From: Dysosmobacter segnis
Lineage (GTDB): Bacteria > Bacillota > Clostridia > Oscillospirales > Oscillospiraceae
Reading direction: 5' to 3'
NCBI RefSeq assembly: GCF_014297285.1
Contig: NZ_JACOQI010000014.1
Span: forward strand, 24,692 to 88,691
Length of the DNA stretch: 64,000 nt
A model generated the notes under the pieces. That model was not told where the DNA came from. It searched no databases and saw only the letters and a list, made by a program, of their open reading frames with translations. Below, in pieces: positions 52,563-62,173 of the stretch; position 1 is the stretch's first letter; the number at the start of each line of letters is the position of its first letter. Position numbers and translations under genes: made by a program.

Positions 52563-53828
52563 ATGTATTACGAGAGATCAATTGCGCCGGTTATTCAAAA
52601 AATCAACGAGACTTTTCCGGTGCTGATCGTCACGGGCCCTCGACAGGTTGGCAAAACCACATTGCTGACTCATCTGGCGGGAAGGGAACGAAAAATCGTA
52701 TCTCTGGATAATCCCACAATCCGTGCGTTTGCGAAGAGTGATCCGGAATTGTTCCTACAACGATATGCACCGCCGGTCCTGATTGATGAGGTGCAGTATG
52801 CGCCGGAACTGTTCGATTACATCAAGGTCTATGTGGATCGCGAGAAACAGTGTGGGGATTTCTGGCTGACCGGTTCACAGACCTTCCGCATGATGAAGCG
52901 GGTAACGGAATCTCTCGCCGGCCGTGCCGGCATTGTACGGATGGAGGGGCTGTCCAACAGTGAGATCAACGGCAACCACTTTCCTGCGTTCACAGTAGAT
53001 ATCCCTGCATTGATGGATCGGATGACTGCCGCTCCGCAAATGTCGATCTCTGAGATATTCACCCGCATCTATAAGGGCTCCATGCCCCGCCTCTATGAAA
53101 ATGAGCAGGTGGACCGAGCGCAATACTACGAGTCCTATCTGGAGACATACATTAGCAGAGATATCAAGGATCTTTCACAGGTCGGAGACGAAACGACATT
53201 TTTGAATTTCATGGCGGTTGTAGCGGCACGGACGGCCACCAATGTGAACTACGAAGCGCTTGCGTCCGAGGTCGGCGTATCTGCGCCAACCGCAAAGCAG
53301 TGGCTTTCGATTTTGGTATCCTCAGGTATCGTGGCATTGATCCAGCCCTATTCCAACAATGCCTTGAAGCGGGTGATCAAGGCCCCGAGAATGTATTTTC
53401 TGGACACGGGACTTTGCGCACATCTCACCAGATGGACCAGCGCGGAGACATTGGAGCGGGGTGCCATGGACGGCGCGTTCTTTGAGACATGGGTTGTATC
53501 CGAGATTTATAAGAGTTACCTCAATCAGGGGAAATCTCAGCCTCCGCTATACTTCTACCGTGACAGCAACAAAAAAGAGATCGACCTTATTATCTATCAG
53601 GACGGCGTTGTTTCGCCGATAGAGATCAAAAAGAATTCCGCGCCAAAGGATGCCACGAAGAACTTCAGCGTGCTGAATCCCATCGAAAAAGAGCCCGATG
53701 CGGACAGTATTTCAGCTGGAGCCGCGCATCTGAAAACAAAAATTGGGATCGGCGCGGTTATCTGCATGCCGCCAGATCTGATTCCGGTCGACCAGAAGAA
53801 TTGGTATGTCCCAGCCTGGCTGATTTGA
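52563..53828 (+). CDS. AAA+ ATPase of the AAA_14/DUF4143 family
   Basis: 421 residues from ATG 52563 (GAAGGAGGGAGC upstream). Walker A VTGPRQVGKTTLL, Walker B PPVLIDEVQYAPEL, sensor WLTGSQTFRMM, then the DUF4143 part with a winged helix (YEALASEVGVSAPTAKQWLS) and a nuclease-like end (KEIDLIIYQDGVVSPIEIKK, the D...ExK pattern). Such proteins are widespread and mobile; roles in DNA transactions or defence have been suggested but are not proven. It has its own promoter and terminator and sits between two IS elements. Confidence 0.9.
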   Translation: MYYERSIAPVIQKINETFPVLIVTGPRQVGKTTLLTHLAGRERKIVSLDNPTIRAFAKSDPELFLQRYAPPVLIDEVQYAPELFDYIKVYVDREKQCGDFWLTGSQTFRMMKRVTESLAGRAGIVRMEGLSNSEINGNHFPAFTVDIPALMDRMTAAPQMSISEIFTRIYKGSMPRLYENEQVDRAQYYESYLETYISRDIKDLSQVGDETTFLNFMAVVAARTATNVNYEALASEVGVSAPTAKQWLSILVSSGIVALIQPYSNNALKRVIKAPRMYFLDTGLCAHLTRWTSAETLERGAMDGAFFETWVVSEIYKSYLNQGKSQPPLYFYRDSNKKEIDLIIYQDGVVSPIEIKKNSAPKDATKNFSVLNPIEKEPDADSISAGAAHLKTKIGIGAVICMPPDLIPVDQKNWYVPAWLI

Positions 53829-53855
53829 GCAAATGCATATCTAATTCTACAAAGA

Positions 53856-53887
53856 GCACTGCCGCAATTTTGCGGCAGCGTTTTTTT
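53856..53887 (+). terminator. Terminator of the ATPase gene
   Basis: CTGCCGCAA-TTT-TTGCGGCAG stem followed by seven T. Confidence 0.92.
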
Positions 53888-54004
53888 ATCACGCGTGGCG
53901 TAATACCCCTGCCTTTAGGCATGGGGATATAAGCCACACATTGTTCCCTCGTAACAAGACTTCCGAGGATTGTGTTAGATGCCGTTGAGTGGTATAATAA
54001 ATCC

Positions 54005-54397
54005 ATGGAATATAAAAGCAATCACAATGTGGTGTACTCCTGCAAGTATCATGTAGTCTGGTGTCCAAAATACCGCCGCAAGGTCTTGGTCAACGGTGTC
54101 GATATACGCTTGAAGAAACTCATAGAGGAAATCTGCGGCGAATACCACATCGACATCATAGAGATGGAAATCATGCCCGACCACATCCATTTGCTCATGG
54201 AGGTAGACCCGCAATTTGGCATACATAAAGCGGTAAAACTAATAAAAGGGCGAACGTCCCGTGTTTTGAGGCAAGAGTATGGATGGCTCCGCTCAAGGAT
54301 TCCGTCTTTGTGGACAAATTCATATTTTGTTTCTACCGTTGGCGAAGCGCCTTTGTCGGTCATCAAGCAGTACATAGAGAACCAGAAGAATGTGTGA
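54005..54397 (+). CDS. tnpA: IS200/IS605 transposase TnpA (Y1 HUH)
   Basis: 130 residues from ATG 54005. HUH in MPDHIHLLMEVDP, catalytic Tyr in VIKQYIENQK. Intact. A TATAAT box sits 8 bp ahead of the start codon. Followed after 9 bp by tnpB. Confidence 0.93.
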   Translation: MEYKSNHNVVYSCKYHVVWCPKYRRKVLVNGVDIRLKKLIEEICGEYHIDIIEMEIMPDHIHLLMEVDPQFGIHKAVKLIKGRTSRVLRQEYGWLRSRIPSLWTNSYFVSTVGEAPLSVIKQYIENQKNV

Positions 54398-54406
54398 GGT
54401 ATCGAG

Positions 54407-55519
54407 ATGGAATACAGCTATAAATTCCGCGTCTACCCCACCGCGGCGCAAGCGCGGCAGATACAAAGAACGTTTGGCTGTTGTCGGTTCGTCTGGAATC
54501 ACTATCTCGCGTTGCGGAAAGACTTCTATGAGCAAGATGGAAAGACAATGAACTATAGTACCTGCTCTGGGGATATGACACAGCTCAAGAAAACCCTTCC
54601 CTGGCTGAGAGAAGTAGATGCAACCGCTCTGCAATCTTCTCTGCGTGATTTAGACACGGCATATCAAAACTTCTTCCGGCGTGTGAAACAGGGCCAGAAA
54701 CCCGGCTATCCAAAATTCAAGAGCAAGCACCATAGCAAGAAAAGCTATAAGAGCAAGTGCGTGGGGACGAATATCAAGGTGCTGGACAAGGCGGTGCAGC
54801 TCCCAAAACTCGGCTTTGTAAAGTGCCGTATCTCCAAAGATGTCAAGGGGCGTATCCTGTCCGCTACTGTCAGCCAGAATCCAAGCGGAGAATACTTCGT
54901 TGCCCTCTGTTGCACCGATGTAGAAATAGTGCCGCTGACCTCTACCGGGGCGGTAGCCGGTATCGACATGGGCCTGAAAGCATTTGCAATCACCTCCGAT
55001 GGCGTAGAGTATCCGAACCATAAATACCTGACACGGAACCAGAAGAAACTTGCCAAACTCCAGCGGCAGTTGTCCCGAAAATCAAGGGGCAGTAACCGCC
55101 GGGAAAAGGCGAGGATACAAGTAGCCCGTCTCCACGAACACGTTTCCAACCAGCGGCAGGATATGCTCCATAAGCTGTCCACCAGCCTTGTGAGAACCTA
55201 TGACCTGATTGCGATTGAGGATTTAGCTCCGTCCAATATGGTCAAGAACCACAAACTTGCCCGGTCTATTTCTGACGCAAGCTGGGGCGAGTTTCGGCGG
55301 CAGCTGGAGTACAAAGCGGCGTGGTACGGAAAACAGGTGGTCACGGTCGACCGCTTCTTTCCGTCCAGTCAGCTTTGCTCCACTTGCGGTGCTCAATGGC
55401 CAGGAACGAAAGACCTGTCCGTCCGGGAGTGGGCTTGCCCCAAGTGCGGCACTATCCATGACCGGGATGTAAACGCCGCAAAGAACATTTTGAATGAGGG
55501 CTTGCGCCTGTTGGCGTAG
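54407..55519 (+). CDS. tnpB: TnpB RNA-guided nuclease (intact)
   Basis: 370 residues. OrfB helix-turn-helix-like N-terminus ([20 protein letters not shown], then [10 protein letters not shown]). RuvC motifs [12 protein letters not shown] (Asp), [13 protein letters not shown] (Glu), [12 protein letters not shown] (Asp). Complete zinc finger CSTCG...CPKCG. All catalytic parts are present. The guide RNA is expected to span its 3' end and the right end of the element (to about 55646), with the guide taken from the flank. Confidence 0.95.
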   Translation: MEYSYKFRVYPTAAQARQIQRTFGCCRFVWNHYLALRKDFYEQDGKTMNYSTCSGDMTQLKKTLPWLREVDATALQSSLRDLDTAYQNFFRRVKQGQKPGYPKFKSKHHSKKSYKSKCVGTNIKVLDKAVQLPKLGFVKCRISKDVKGRILSATVSQNPSGEYFVALCCTDVEIVPLTSTGAVAGIDMGLKAFAITSDGVEYPNHKYLTRNQKKLAKLQRQLSRKSRGSNRREKARIQVARLHEHVSNQRQDMLHKLSTSLVRTYDLIAIEDLAPSNMVKNHKLARSISDASWGEFRRQLEYKAAWYGKQVVTVDRFFPSSQLCSTCGAQWPGTKDLSVREWACPKCGTIHDRDVNAAKNILNEGLRLLA

Positions 55520-55646
55520 CAGAAACATACGGTAGGGCGGGACACGCCCAAACCTATACGCTCGGGGACACCGTGTAAGACCTCGCTGGTGCAGGCGGTG
55601 GTGGCTGAACCGAGAATCCCCCGGCTTTAGCCGTGGGGAGTGTCAA
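55520..55646 (+). ncRNA. Probable TnpB guide (omega/re) RNA scaffold of element B
   Basis: The 127 bp between the tnpB stop and the right end contain several stems (GGGCGGGACACGCCC, CTCGGGGACACCG..., and the terminal CCCCCGGCTTTAGCCGTGGGG hairpin). Position and structure fit the known RNA of these elements; the limits are inferred. Confidence 0.6.
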
Positions 55647-55824
55647 CCGAAGGTCCGTTCTGCATGACCATCTGCCTTATGTCCAATCGTCACCTGCCTG
55701 CGCTGCAATTCCTGACGGGTGGGTTAATCTGCAGCCCTCGGCGGATTTGACCGACCCTGTTTTCCGCATCCGAAGGCCCCTTGCATGAAGGCTACAAAAA
55801 CGTTGAAATTTTTGCTTAGTAATT

Positions 55825-55879
55825 TGGTAACGAATTACCACGCTAAAGCGTTGACAAATGAAATCGTCCCTGATATGAT
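55825..55879 (+). promoter_or_regulatory. Promoter and dyad of the amino-acid ABC operon
   Basis: TTGACA (55851-55856), 17-bp spacer, TATGAT (55874-55879). A perfect dyad TGGTAA-CGAA-TTACCA (55825-55840) ends 10 bp before the -35, a likely regulator site. Confidence 0.8.
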
Positions 55880-55938
55880 AAATGCCATCATAAGGGCGGC
55901 ACCAACGTCCCGAAACCAACAGAAACGAGGGCAAGGAT

Positions 55939-56778
55939 ATGAAAAAGGCAATGGCAATTTTGTTGGCGGCTGTTCTGGCACTGGCCTGCACCGCCTGCGG
56001 CGGCAGCAAGAACGGGGAGACCAAGGACCGTCTGGCGCAGATCAAGGAAAAGGGCTACATCGAGCTGTGTACCGAGCCCTATTTCGCCCCCTATGAATAT
56101 GTAGACCCCAACAAGAGCGGGGAGGACCAGTATCAGGGCATGGACATTGAGGTGGCCAGGTACATCGCCGACAAGATCGGCGTGGACCTGAAGATCACCG
56201 CTCTGGATTTCACCGCCGTGCTGGCCGGTGTGGCGGACGGCAAATATGATTTCGCCATCTCCGCCATCGCCTATGCCCCTTCCCGGGCGGAGGCCATGCG
56301 GCTCAGCGATGTGTACTACTCCTCCAATACCGGCTATGGCTTCATCGTCCGGACGGAGGACGTTGACAAATATAACGACCTGGATTCCTTGAAGGATGCC
56401 GTGGTCATCACCCAGAGCGGCTCCGTTCAGGAAGCGCTGTATAACCAGTATATCAACGGCGCCTGCAAGGAATTCAAGCTGGTGGCCAACATGACTGACG
56501 GCTATCTGGCCGTGGCCGAAGGCAAGGCCGATGTGTGCATCTGCTCCACTGCCTCCGCCCAGCTGTATGCCGATGCCAACGGCGGCATGTCCATCCCCGA
56601 CTACCGCTTTAAGGTGGACCCCAATATGAACGGCACCTGCGTGGCCATGCCCATGGAGGGGACGGAATCTCTGGCGGAGCTGGTGAACCAGTGCATCGCC
56701 GAGCTGAAGGAAAACGGCCAGACGGACATCTGGTACAGTGAATATGAAGAGCAGGCCGCGGCTCTTGGCATCGAATAA
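55939..56778 (+). CDS. Polar amino-acid ABC transporter, binding lipoprotein
   Basis: 279 residues. Lipobox LACTAC. Family-3 binding protein: GYIELCTEPYFAPYEYVD, GMDIEVARYIADKIGVDL, DFAISAIAYAPSRAEAM. Ligand-pocket residues (Glu/Tyr near the start, the Arg in SRAEA) fit an amino acid or similar compound. First gene of a four-gene operon with permease, ATPase and an M20 hydrolase. Confidence 0.93.
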   Translation: MKKAMAILLAAVLALACTACGGSKNGETKDRLAQIKEKGYIELCTEPYFAPYEYVDPNKSGEDQYQGMDIEVARYIADKIGVDLKITALDFTAVLAGVADGKYDFAISAIAYAPSRAEAMRLSDVYYSSNTGYGFIVRTEDVDKYNDLDSLKDAVVITQSGSVQEALYNQYINGACKEFKLVANMTDGYLAVAEGKADVCICSTASAQLYADANGGMSIPDYRFKVDPNMNGTCVAMPMEGTESLAELVNQCIAELKENGQTDIWYSEYEEQAAALGIE

Positions 56779-56809
56779 GCGGCAAAATCGGTTTTAGGAG
56801 CGGAATCCT

Positions 56810-57469
56810 ATGGAAAAGGTCATCAAGGTTTGGTTGAAATATTATCCGGTGTACCTCTCAGGCCTGTGGGGCACCCTCTGGATCTCGGCAGTCACCGTGT
56901 TTCTGGGGGCCCTGCTGGGCATGGTGGTGGCCCTCATGCGGATGAGCCGCCTGAAGATCCTCCGGACCGTCTTCAATGTATATGTGGAGATCCTCCGGGG
57001 CACCCCCATCCTTCTCCAGCTGTATTTCTTCTGGATTGGCCTGCCCAAGCTGGTGCCCTTTGAACTGACGGATACCCAGTGCATCGTGGCGGCTCTGGTG
57101 GTAAACGCCTCCGCCTTCATCTCCGAGATCATCCGGGCCGGCATCGGCGCGGTGGACAAGGGGCAGTGGGAGGCCGCCCGGAGCATCGGCCTTTCCGAGA
57201 CCCATGTGATGACCCGCATCATCCTGCCGCAGGCGGTGAAGAACATTCTCCCGGCCCTGTGCAACGAGTTCATCTCCACCGTGAAGGGCACCTCCCTGGC
57301 CTCCGTGTTCTTCGTGGGGGAGCTGATGACCAGCTTCAAGACCGTCCAGAGCGCCACCTTTCTGGCGCTCCAGTCCCTGACCATCGTGGGCATCATTTAT
57401 TTCCTGTTGAACTTTATCCTCTCCCGGCTCCTGCGGGTCATTGAAAGGAGGCTGACCGTCAGTGACTGA
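56810..57469 (+). CDS. Polar amino-acid ABC transporter, permease
   Basis: 219 residues, HisMQ-type permease with about five membrane segments. The EAA loop reads [35 protein letters not shown] is a typical family phrase. It overlaps the ATPase gene by 8 bp. Confidence 0.94.
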   Translation: MEKVIKVWLKYYPVYLSGLWGTLWISAVTVFLGALLGMVVALMRMSRLKILRTVFNVYVEILRGTPILLQLYFFWIGLPKLVPFELTDTQCIVAALVVNASAFISEIIRAGIGAVDKGQWEAARSIGLSETHVMTRIILPQAVKNILPALCNEFISTVKGTSLASVFFVGELMTSFKTVQSATFLALQSLTIVGIIYFLLNFILSRLLRVIERRLTVSD

Positions 57470-58196
57470 CGTGATTCTGGAAACCCGGAACCTGAAAAAG
57501 AGCTTTGGCAAGCTGGAGGTGCTGAAGGGCATCTCCACGGGAATCCGCCGGGGCGAGGTGGTGTCCATCATCGGCCCCTCCGGCGGCGGCAAGTCCACGT
57601 TTCTCCGCTGTCTGAACCTGCTGGAAACGCCGGACGGCGGCCAGGTCCTCTTCAAGGGACAGGACATCACCGACAAAAAGCTGAACATCTCACAATACCG
57701 CCAGAGCATCGGCATGGTGTTCCAGCATTTCAATGTGTTCCCCAACCTGACGGTGCTGGAAAATGTGACACTGGCCCCGGTTCTGGAAAAGAAGGTCCCC
57801 AAGGATCAGGCGAAAGAGGAGGCCATGGCCCTGCTGCGCCGGGTGGGTCTGGGGGACAAGGCCGATGAGTATCCCCGGAAGCTCTCCGGCGGCCAGAAGC
57901 AGCGGCTGGCCATCGTCCGGGCCATGGCCATGAAGCCGGAGGTCATGCTTTTTGACGAGCCAACCTCCGCTCTGGACCCGGAAATGGTCAAGGAGGTCCT
58001 GAACGTCATCCGGGAGCTGACCCGCAGCGGCATGACCATTCTCATCGTCACCCACGAGATGGGCTTCGCCCGGGAGATATCCGACCGGGTGCTCTTCATC
58101 TGTGACGGCGTTATCAAGGAGGAGGGAACCCCGGAGCAGATCTTCACCTGCCCCCACGAGCCCAGCACCATTAAATTCCTGAGCATGGTACTTTGA
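57462..58196 (+). CDS. Polar amino-acid ABC transporter, ATPase (GlnQ type)
   Basis: 244 residues. Walker [14 protein letters not shown]-loop [13 protein letters not shown], signature [11 protein letters not shown], Walker [15 protein letters not shown], His switch IVTHEMGF. Complete. The hydrolase gene follows 38 bp on. Confidence 0.96.
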   Translation: MTDVILETRNLKKSFGKLEVLKGISTGIRRGEVVSIIGPSGGGKSTFLRCLNLLETPDGGQVLFKGQDITDKKLNISQYRQSIGMVFQHFNVFPNLTVLENVTLAPVLEKKVPKDQAKEEAMALLRRVGLGDKADEYPRKLSGGQKQRLAIVRAMAMKPEVMLFDEPTSALDPEMVKEVLNVIRELTRSGMTILIVTHEMGFAREISDRVLFICDGVIKEEGTPEQIFTCPHEPSTIKFLSMVL

Positions 58197-58234
58197 CACT
58201 CCCCATGACTCATTCGGTAAAGGAGATTGATATC

Positions 58235-59674
58235 ATGATCCAGACCATCAAAGATCTGGTTTCCGCCAAGGCGGATACCACCGTGGCCCTGGCCAAGGAG
58301 ATCTGGGGCTACGCCGAGCTTTCCTACGAGGAAACCAAGTCCGCCGCCGCCCTCATCGCCGCCCTGAAGCAGGAGGGCTTCACCATTGAGGAGGGCATCG
58401 CGGATATTCCCACCGCCTTTACCGCCACCTATCAATGCGGCAGCGGCAAGCCGGTGGTGGGCTTTCTGGCGGAGTATGACGCCCTGTCCGGCCTGAGCCA
58501 GAAGGCGGGCTGCCCGGTACAGGAGCCCGTCCAGGAGGGCGGTGCCGGTCACGGCTGCGGCCACAATCTGCTGGGTGCGGGGTGCTATGCCGCCGCCGTG
58601 GCCCTGAAGGACTACCTGATCAAGGAGAAGAAGGATGGTACCGTGATCTTCTTCGGCTGTCCTGCCGAGGAGGGCGCCGGTTCCAAGCAGTTCATTGCCC
58701 GGGCCGGGTACTTTGACAATGTGGATTTTGCCTACACCTGGCACCCGGAGACTGTCAATGAGGTGGGCTCCCGGGGCAGCGTGGCTATCATGGGTGCCAA
58801 CTTCACCTTTGACGGCATCGCCGCCCACGCCGGCGGAGAGCCCCATTTGGGCCGCAGCGCCCTGGACGCCGTGGAGCTGATGAACGTGGGCTGCAACTAC
58901 CTGCGGGAGCACATGATCGACGCCGCCCGCATCCACTATGCCTATTCCGATCCCGGCGGCACCGCCCCCAACGTGGTCCAGAGCCACGCCGTCATCAAGT
59001 ACGAGGTCCGGGCCCCCAAGGTCAGCCAGGTCCAGGAGCTGTTCACCCGGGTGGTGGACGTGGCCAGGGGTGCAGCGTTGATGACCGGTACCAAGATGAA
59101 GTATGAGATCACCATGGCCTTCTCCGATTATGTTCCCAACCGCACTCTGGGGGCCGTGGTGGATCAGTGCATGCGGGAGCTGGGTGCTCCGGAGTGGACT
59201 GAGCCGGACTGCCGGCTGGCGGCGGAGTTCCTCCGTACCTATCCCCGCACCACCATGGTGGGCATCCGGGAAAAGCTGGGCTACTACTTTGAGCCGGAGG
59301 AGCTGGACGCCGCTCTGGAAAAGCCTCTGGACCGAGTTATCCATCCCTTTAACCCCAAGGAGACCGCCTACAGCTCCGGTTCTACCGACGTGGGCGATGT
59401 GGGCTACGCCACCCCCACCGTTATGTTCCATGTGGCCACCGCCTGCCTTGGCAACGTGGGCCACTCCTGGCAGAATACCGCCTTCGCCTGCTCCGACATC
59501 GGTATGAAGGGCATGCTGCGGGCGGCGGAGATCATGACCCTGGCCGCTATCCGCACCATGGACCAGCCGGCGGTCATTGCCAAAGCCCGGGAGGAGCTGA
59601 AGCAGAAGAACGGCGGCGGCAGCTACCACTGCCCACTGCCGGACTATGTGACGCCTCCCATCGGCCGCTATTGA
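58235..59674 (+). CDS. M20 amidohydrolase (AbgB-like)
   Basis: 479 residues from ATG 58235 (AAAGGAGATTGATATC upstream; the open frame extends 42 bp further but lacks a site). M20D fold: FLAEYDALSGLSQKAGC, GHGCGHNLLGAG (metal ligands), FFGCPAEEGAGSKQF (catalytic Glu), TWHPETVNEVGS, HAGGEPHLGRSALD, and the late GNVGHSWQNT metal His. This branch includes p-aminobenzoyl-glutamate and other amide hydrolases. Being in the same operon, it likely cleaves the substrate the transporter brings in. Confidence 0.9.
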   Translation: MIQTIKDLVSAKADTTVALAKEIWGYAELSYEETKSAAALIAALKQEGFTIEEGIADIPTAFTATYQCGSGKPVVGFLAEYDALSGLSQKAGCPVQEPVQEGGAGHGCGHNLLGAGCYAAAVALKDYLIKEKKDGTVIFFGCPAEEGAGSKQFIARAGYFDNVDFAYTWHPETVNEVGSRGSVAIMGANFTFDGIAAHAGGEPHLGRSALDAVELMNVGCNYLREHMIDAARIHYAYSDPGGTAPNVVQSHAVIKYEVRAPKVSQVQELFTRVVDVARGAALMTGTKMKYEITMAFSDYVPNRTLGAVVDQCMRELGAPEWTEPDCRLAAEFLRTYPRTTMVGIREKLGYYFEPEELDAALEKPLDRVIHPFNPKETAYSSGSTDVGDVGYATPTVMFHVATACLGNVGHSWQNTAFACSDIGMKGMLRAAEIMTLAAIRTMDQPAVIAKAREELKQKNGGGSYHCPLPDYVTPPIGRY

Positions 59675-59772
59675 GCTTCACAGCCTTCAGCCGCCCGTGC
59701 CGGTCTGCCAAAGAACCGCTGCTTTCAAATACATCCGGCCCATCCGCCGCCTGGAACGCACCTGACTACAAA

Positions 59773-59810
59773 AGCAAAAGGCCCGCTCTTTCGAGCAGGC
59801 CTTTTCGTTT
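59773..59810. terminator. Bidirectional terminator
   Basis: AAAAGGCCCGCT-CTTTCG-AGCAGGCCTTTT stem with T-rich flanks on both sides, between convergent genes. Confidence 0.88.
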
Positions 59811-60749
59811 TTATAGCTCCAGCAGAAACCGGGCGGCACTTTCCATGGCTGCCGCCGCTTTTTTGATGGGGAACATCTGAAATACGTGCCACATTCCCTC
59901 GCTGACCTCCAGCCGGCAGGGCACATGGGCCGCCCGCAGCGCCGCAGCCAGGGACGCGGAATCGGAATAGAGGATCTCATGGTCTCCCACCTGGATCAGG
60001 GTAGGCGGAAAGCTCCCCAGGTCCCCCAGCAGGGGCGACAAATCCGGGTCATGGAGATCCCTGTCCCCGGCGTATGCCCTCCGGACGGCCTCGATGTACT
60101 CCGGCGTCAGCATGGGGTCGCTCTCCACCCGCTCCCGGTAGGATGCCCCGGACATGGTCATATCCGTCCAGGGGGACATCAGCAGCAGGGCCCGGGGCAT
60201 CCAGCGCCCAGCGGCCTTCAAGCGGCGGCACAGCACCAGGGCCAGGTTGCCTCCGGCGGAATCTCCCGTCACCGTTACGTTTTCCGCACCGTATCCCCGA
60301 TACATCAGATAGTCCCAGGCCCGCATGGCATCCTCCACTGCCGCCGGGTAGGGATGCTCCGGCGCCAGCCGGTACTCAAAGCTCAGCACATCGTAGCCGG
60401 TGACGTGGGCCAGTTTGGAGGACAGCACCCGGGAATAACCCAGGTTGCCGCTGGTATAGCCGCCGCCGTGGCAGTAGAGGATCACCCGGCGGTCCCCATG
60501 GGGCGCTTTCAGCCGGGTCCAGGCAGCAGGCATGGTCCCGATGGAAAGCTCTTCATACTCCATCCCCGCCATAGGGGCGGTAAGGCGGCCCAGAATTTCC
60601 TGGTTCCGGCGCTGATGCTCCAGCTCCTCCGGGGTCATGGCCTCCGGGGAACCGGCGCTGTGCAGGGCTTTCAACGCCCGCATCAGCGGGTCCATCCGGG
60701 GTTTTTCGGCATCCGTTTTCCGTTTTCTGCCTAATTGCAGCTTTTCCAT
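59811..60749 (-). CDS. Alpha/beta hydrolase, hormone-sensitive-lipase (family IV) esterase
   Basis: 312 residues. Oxyanion motif YCHGGGYTSGN, nucleophile GDSAGGNLALVL, Asp region LIQVGDHEILYSDS, catalytic His GMWHVFQMFP. The family's usual length. It would hydrolyse small acyl or acetyl esters. Divergent from the acyltransferase-like gene, with about 140 bp between. Confidence 0.93.
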   Translation of the reverse strand: MEKLQLGRKRKTDAEKPRMDPLMRALKALHSAGSPEAMTPEELEHQRRNQEILGRLTAPMAGMEYEELSIGTMPAAWTRLKAPHGDRRVILYCHGGGYTSGNLGYSRVLSSKLAHVTGYDVLSFEYRLAPEHPYPAAVEDAMRAWDYLMYRGYGAENVTVTGDSAGGNLALVLCRRLKAAGRWMPRALLLMSPWTDMTMSGASYRERVESDPMLTPEYIEAVRRAYAGDRDLHDPDLSPLLGDLGSFPPTLIQVGDHEILYSDSASLAAALRAAHVPCRLEVSEGMWHVFQMFPIKKAAAAMESAARFLLEL

Positions 60750-60825
60750 AGGTCCTCCGCTCTTTCGTGTTAATTGCAGAATATCATAAATCGCGGAAAA
60801 TGGGAAGTGGAAAATGGGCCAACTC

Positions 60826-60854
60826 TTGCTACGCCATTCCCCATGTGCTACAAT
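60826..60854 (+). promoter_or_regulatory. Promoter of the acyltransferase-like gene
   Basis: TTGCTA (60826-60831), 17-bp spacer, TACAAT (60849-60854). Confidence 0.7.
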
Positions 60855-60886
60855 GACCTGTAACTATTTTCAGGGAGGTGACGCGG

Positions 60887-62161
60887 ATGGCAAAACCGGA
60901 CAGTCAGTGGTACCGGCTGGACAATGCCGGCATTCTCTATTCCGCCCTGCAAAGGGAGGAATATTCCGCCATCTACCGCTTCTCCGCCCTGATGACAGAG
61001 CCGGTGCGGCCCGCCGCCCTGCAAAACGCCATTGACCGGGTGCTGCCCCGGTTCCCCAGCTTTGCCGTCCGCATCCGCCGGGGTTTATTCTGGTACTATC
61101 TGGAGCCAAACACCGCCCCGGGCCCCTTTTTGAAGGCCGACGTGGCCAATCCCTGCCAGCCGGTGCGCTTCCGGGAGGATAACGGCTGGCTGGTGCGGTT
61201 TTACTACTACCGGAACCGCATCTCCCTGGAGGTGTTCCACGCCCTGTCCGACGGGGCCGGGGCCCTGATCTTTTTCCGGACGCTGCTGGCGGAGTATCTG
61301 CGGCAGACCGGCATAAGCGTTCCGGCCGGAAACGGCGTGCTGGACCTGGAGGAACCGCCCCGGAAGGATGAGCTGGAGGACGCTTACGCCCGCTATGCCG
61401 GGCGGCACGCCCTGGGTCTGCGGCGGATGCCTAAGGCCTATGCCAACACCGGCACCCCGGAGCCTTTTTACACCTTCCATGTCACCATGGGCTTCGTGCC
61501 CCTGGAGAAGCTCCGGGAGGCCGCACGGAGTTATGACGCCTCCATCACAGAGTACCTTTCCGCCGTGCTGATCCACGTGCTGCTGGAAAAGCAGCGCCGG
61601 GAGCATCCCCACAAGGAACGCCCGGTGGCCCTGGCGGTGCCCATCAATCTGCGAAGCTGGTTCCCCTCGGAAACGGTGCGGAACTTCATTACCACCGTCC
61701 GCCCCAGCATCGACCCTGCCCTGGGGGATTACACTTTTCCGGAAATTGTCTCCCAGGTGCGGCATTATATGAAGCTCCATATCCACCGCCAGGAATTACA
61801 GGCCGCCTTTACCGGCAATGTCCGCTTTACGAAAAATTTCTTTCTCCGGGCGGTACCGGTGTTTCTGAAAAATCCGGTAATGGCCCTGAATTATTACCTT
61901 TTCGGCGTGCGGCCTTACTCCTGCACCTATACCAATCCCGGTGCCTTTACCGTGCCGCCGGAGATGGCTCCCCATATTCAGGGCATGGAGGTGGTGCTGG
62001 GCCAGGCCACCGTGCCCCGGTGCCACTGTGCCTCCATCAGCTATGGAGACATCATGGAAATCACCTTTGCCGGCACCCAGGCCGAAACGGACACGGAGCG
62101 GGACTTTTTCCGCTTTCTGGTCCGGGAGGGCATCCCGGTGCGGATCGAGAGCAACCGATAA
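60887..62161 (+). CDS. Condensation-fold acyltransferase-like protein
   Basis: 424 residues from ATG 60887 (AGGGAGGTGACGCGG upstream). The fold resembles the chloramphenicol-acetyltransferase/condensation superfamily seen in alcohol acetyltransferases: the active-site motif is FHALSDGAGALIFF (HxxxDG with the second His of HHxxxDG absent), followed by VPINLRSWFPSETVRNF, close to the family's DFG-type region. It may acylate an alcohol or lipid. The substrate is unknown. Pairs with the zinc-ribbon membrane protein 12 bp downstream. Confidence 0.75.
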   Translation: MAKPDSQWYRLDNAGILYSALQREEYSAIYRFSALMTEPVRPAALQNAIDRVLPRFPSFAVRIRRGLFWYYLEPNTAPGPFLKADVANPCQPVRFREDNGWLVRFYYYRNRISLEVFHALSDGAGALIFFRTLLAEYLRQTGISVPAGNGVLDLEEPPRKDELEDAYARYAGRHALGLRRMPKAYANTGTPEPFYTFHVTMGFVPLEKLREAARSYDASITEYLSAVLIHVLLEKQRREHPHKERPVALAVPINLRSWFPSETVRNFITTVRPSIDPALGDYTFPEIVSQVRHYMKLHIHRQELQAAFTGNVRFTKNFFLRAVPVFLKNPVMALNYYLFGVRPYSCTYTNPGAFTVPPEMAPHIQGMEVVLGQATVPRCHCASISYGDIMEITFAGTQAETDTERDFFRFLVREGIPVRIESNR

Positions 62162-62173
62162 GAGGAGTATTTT

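Larger units (their letters stand above)
53893..55646 (+). mobile_element. IS200/IS605-type element B (tnpA-tnpB)
   Basis: Left-end hairpin CCCCTGCCTTTAGGCATGGGG (53906-53926; quoted part split by loop) and right-end hairpin CCCCCGGCTTTAGCCGTGGGG (55618-55639). Both are the typical imperfect stems recognised by TnpA. tnpA and tnpB are co-directional. Ends are estimated to within about 10 bp. Confidence 0.8.
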
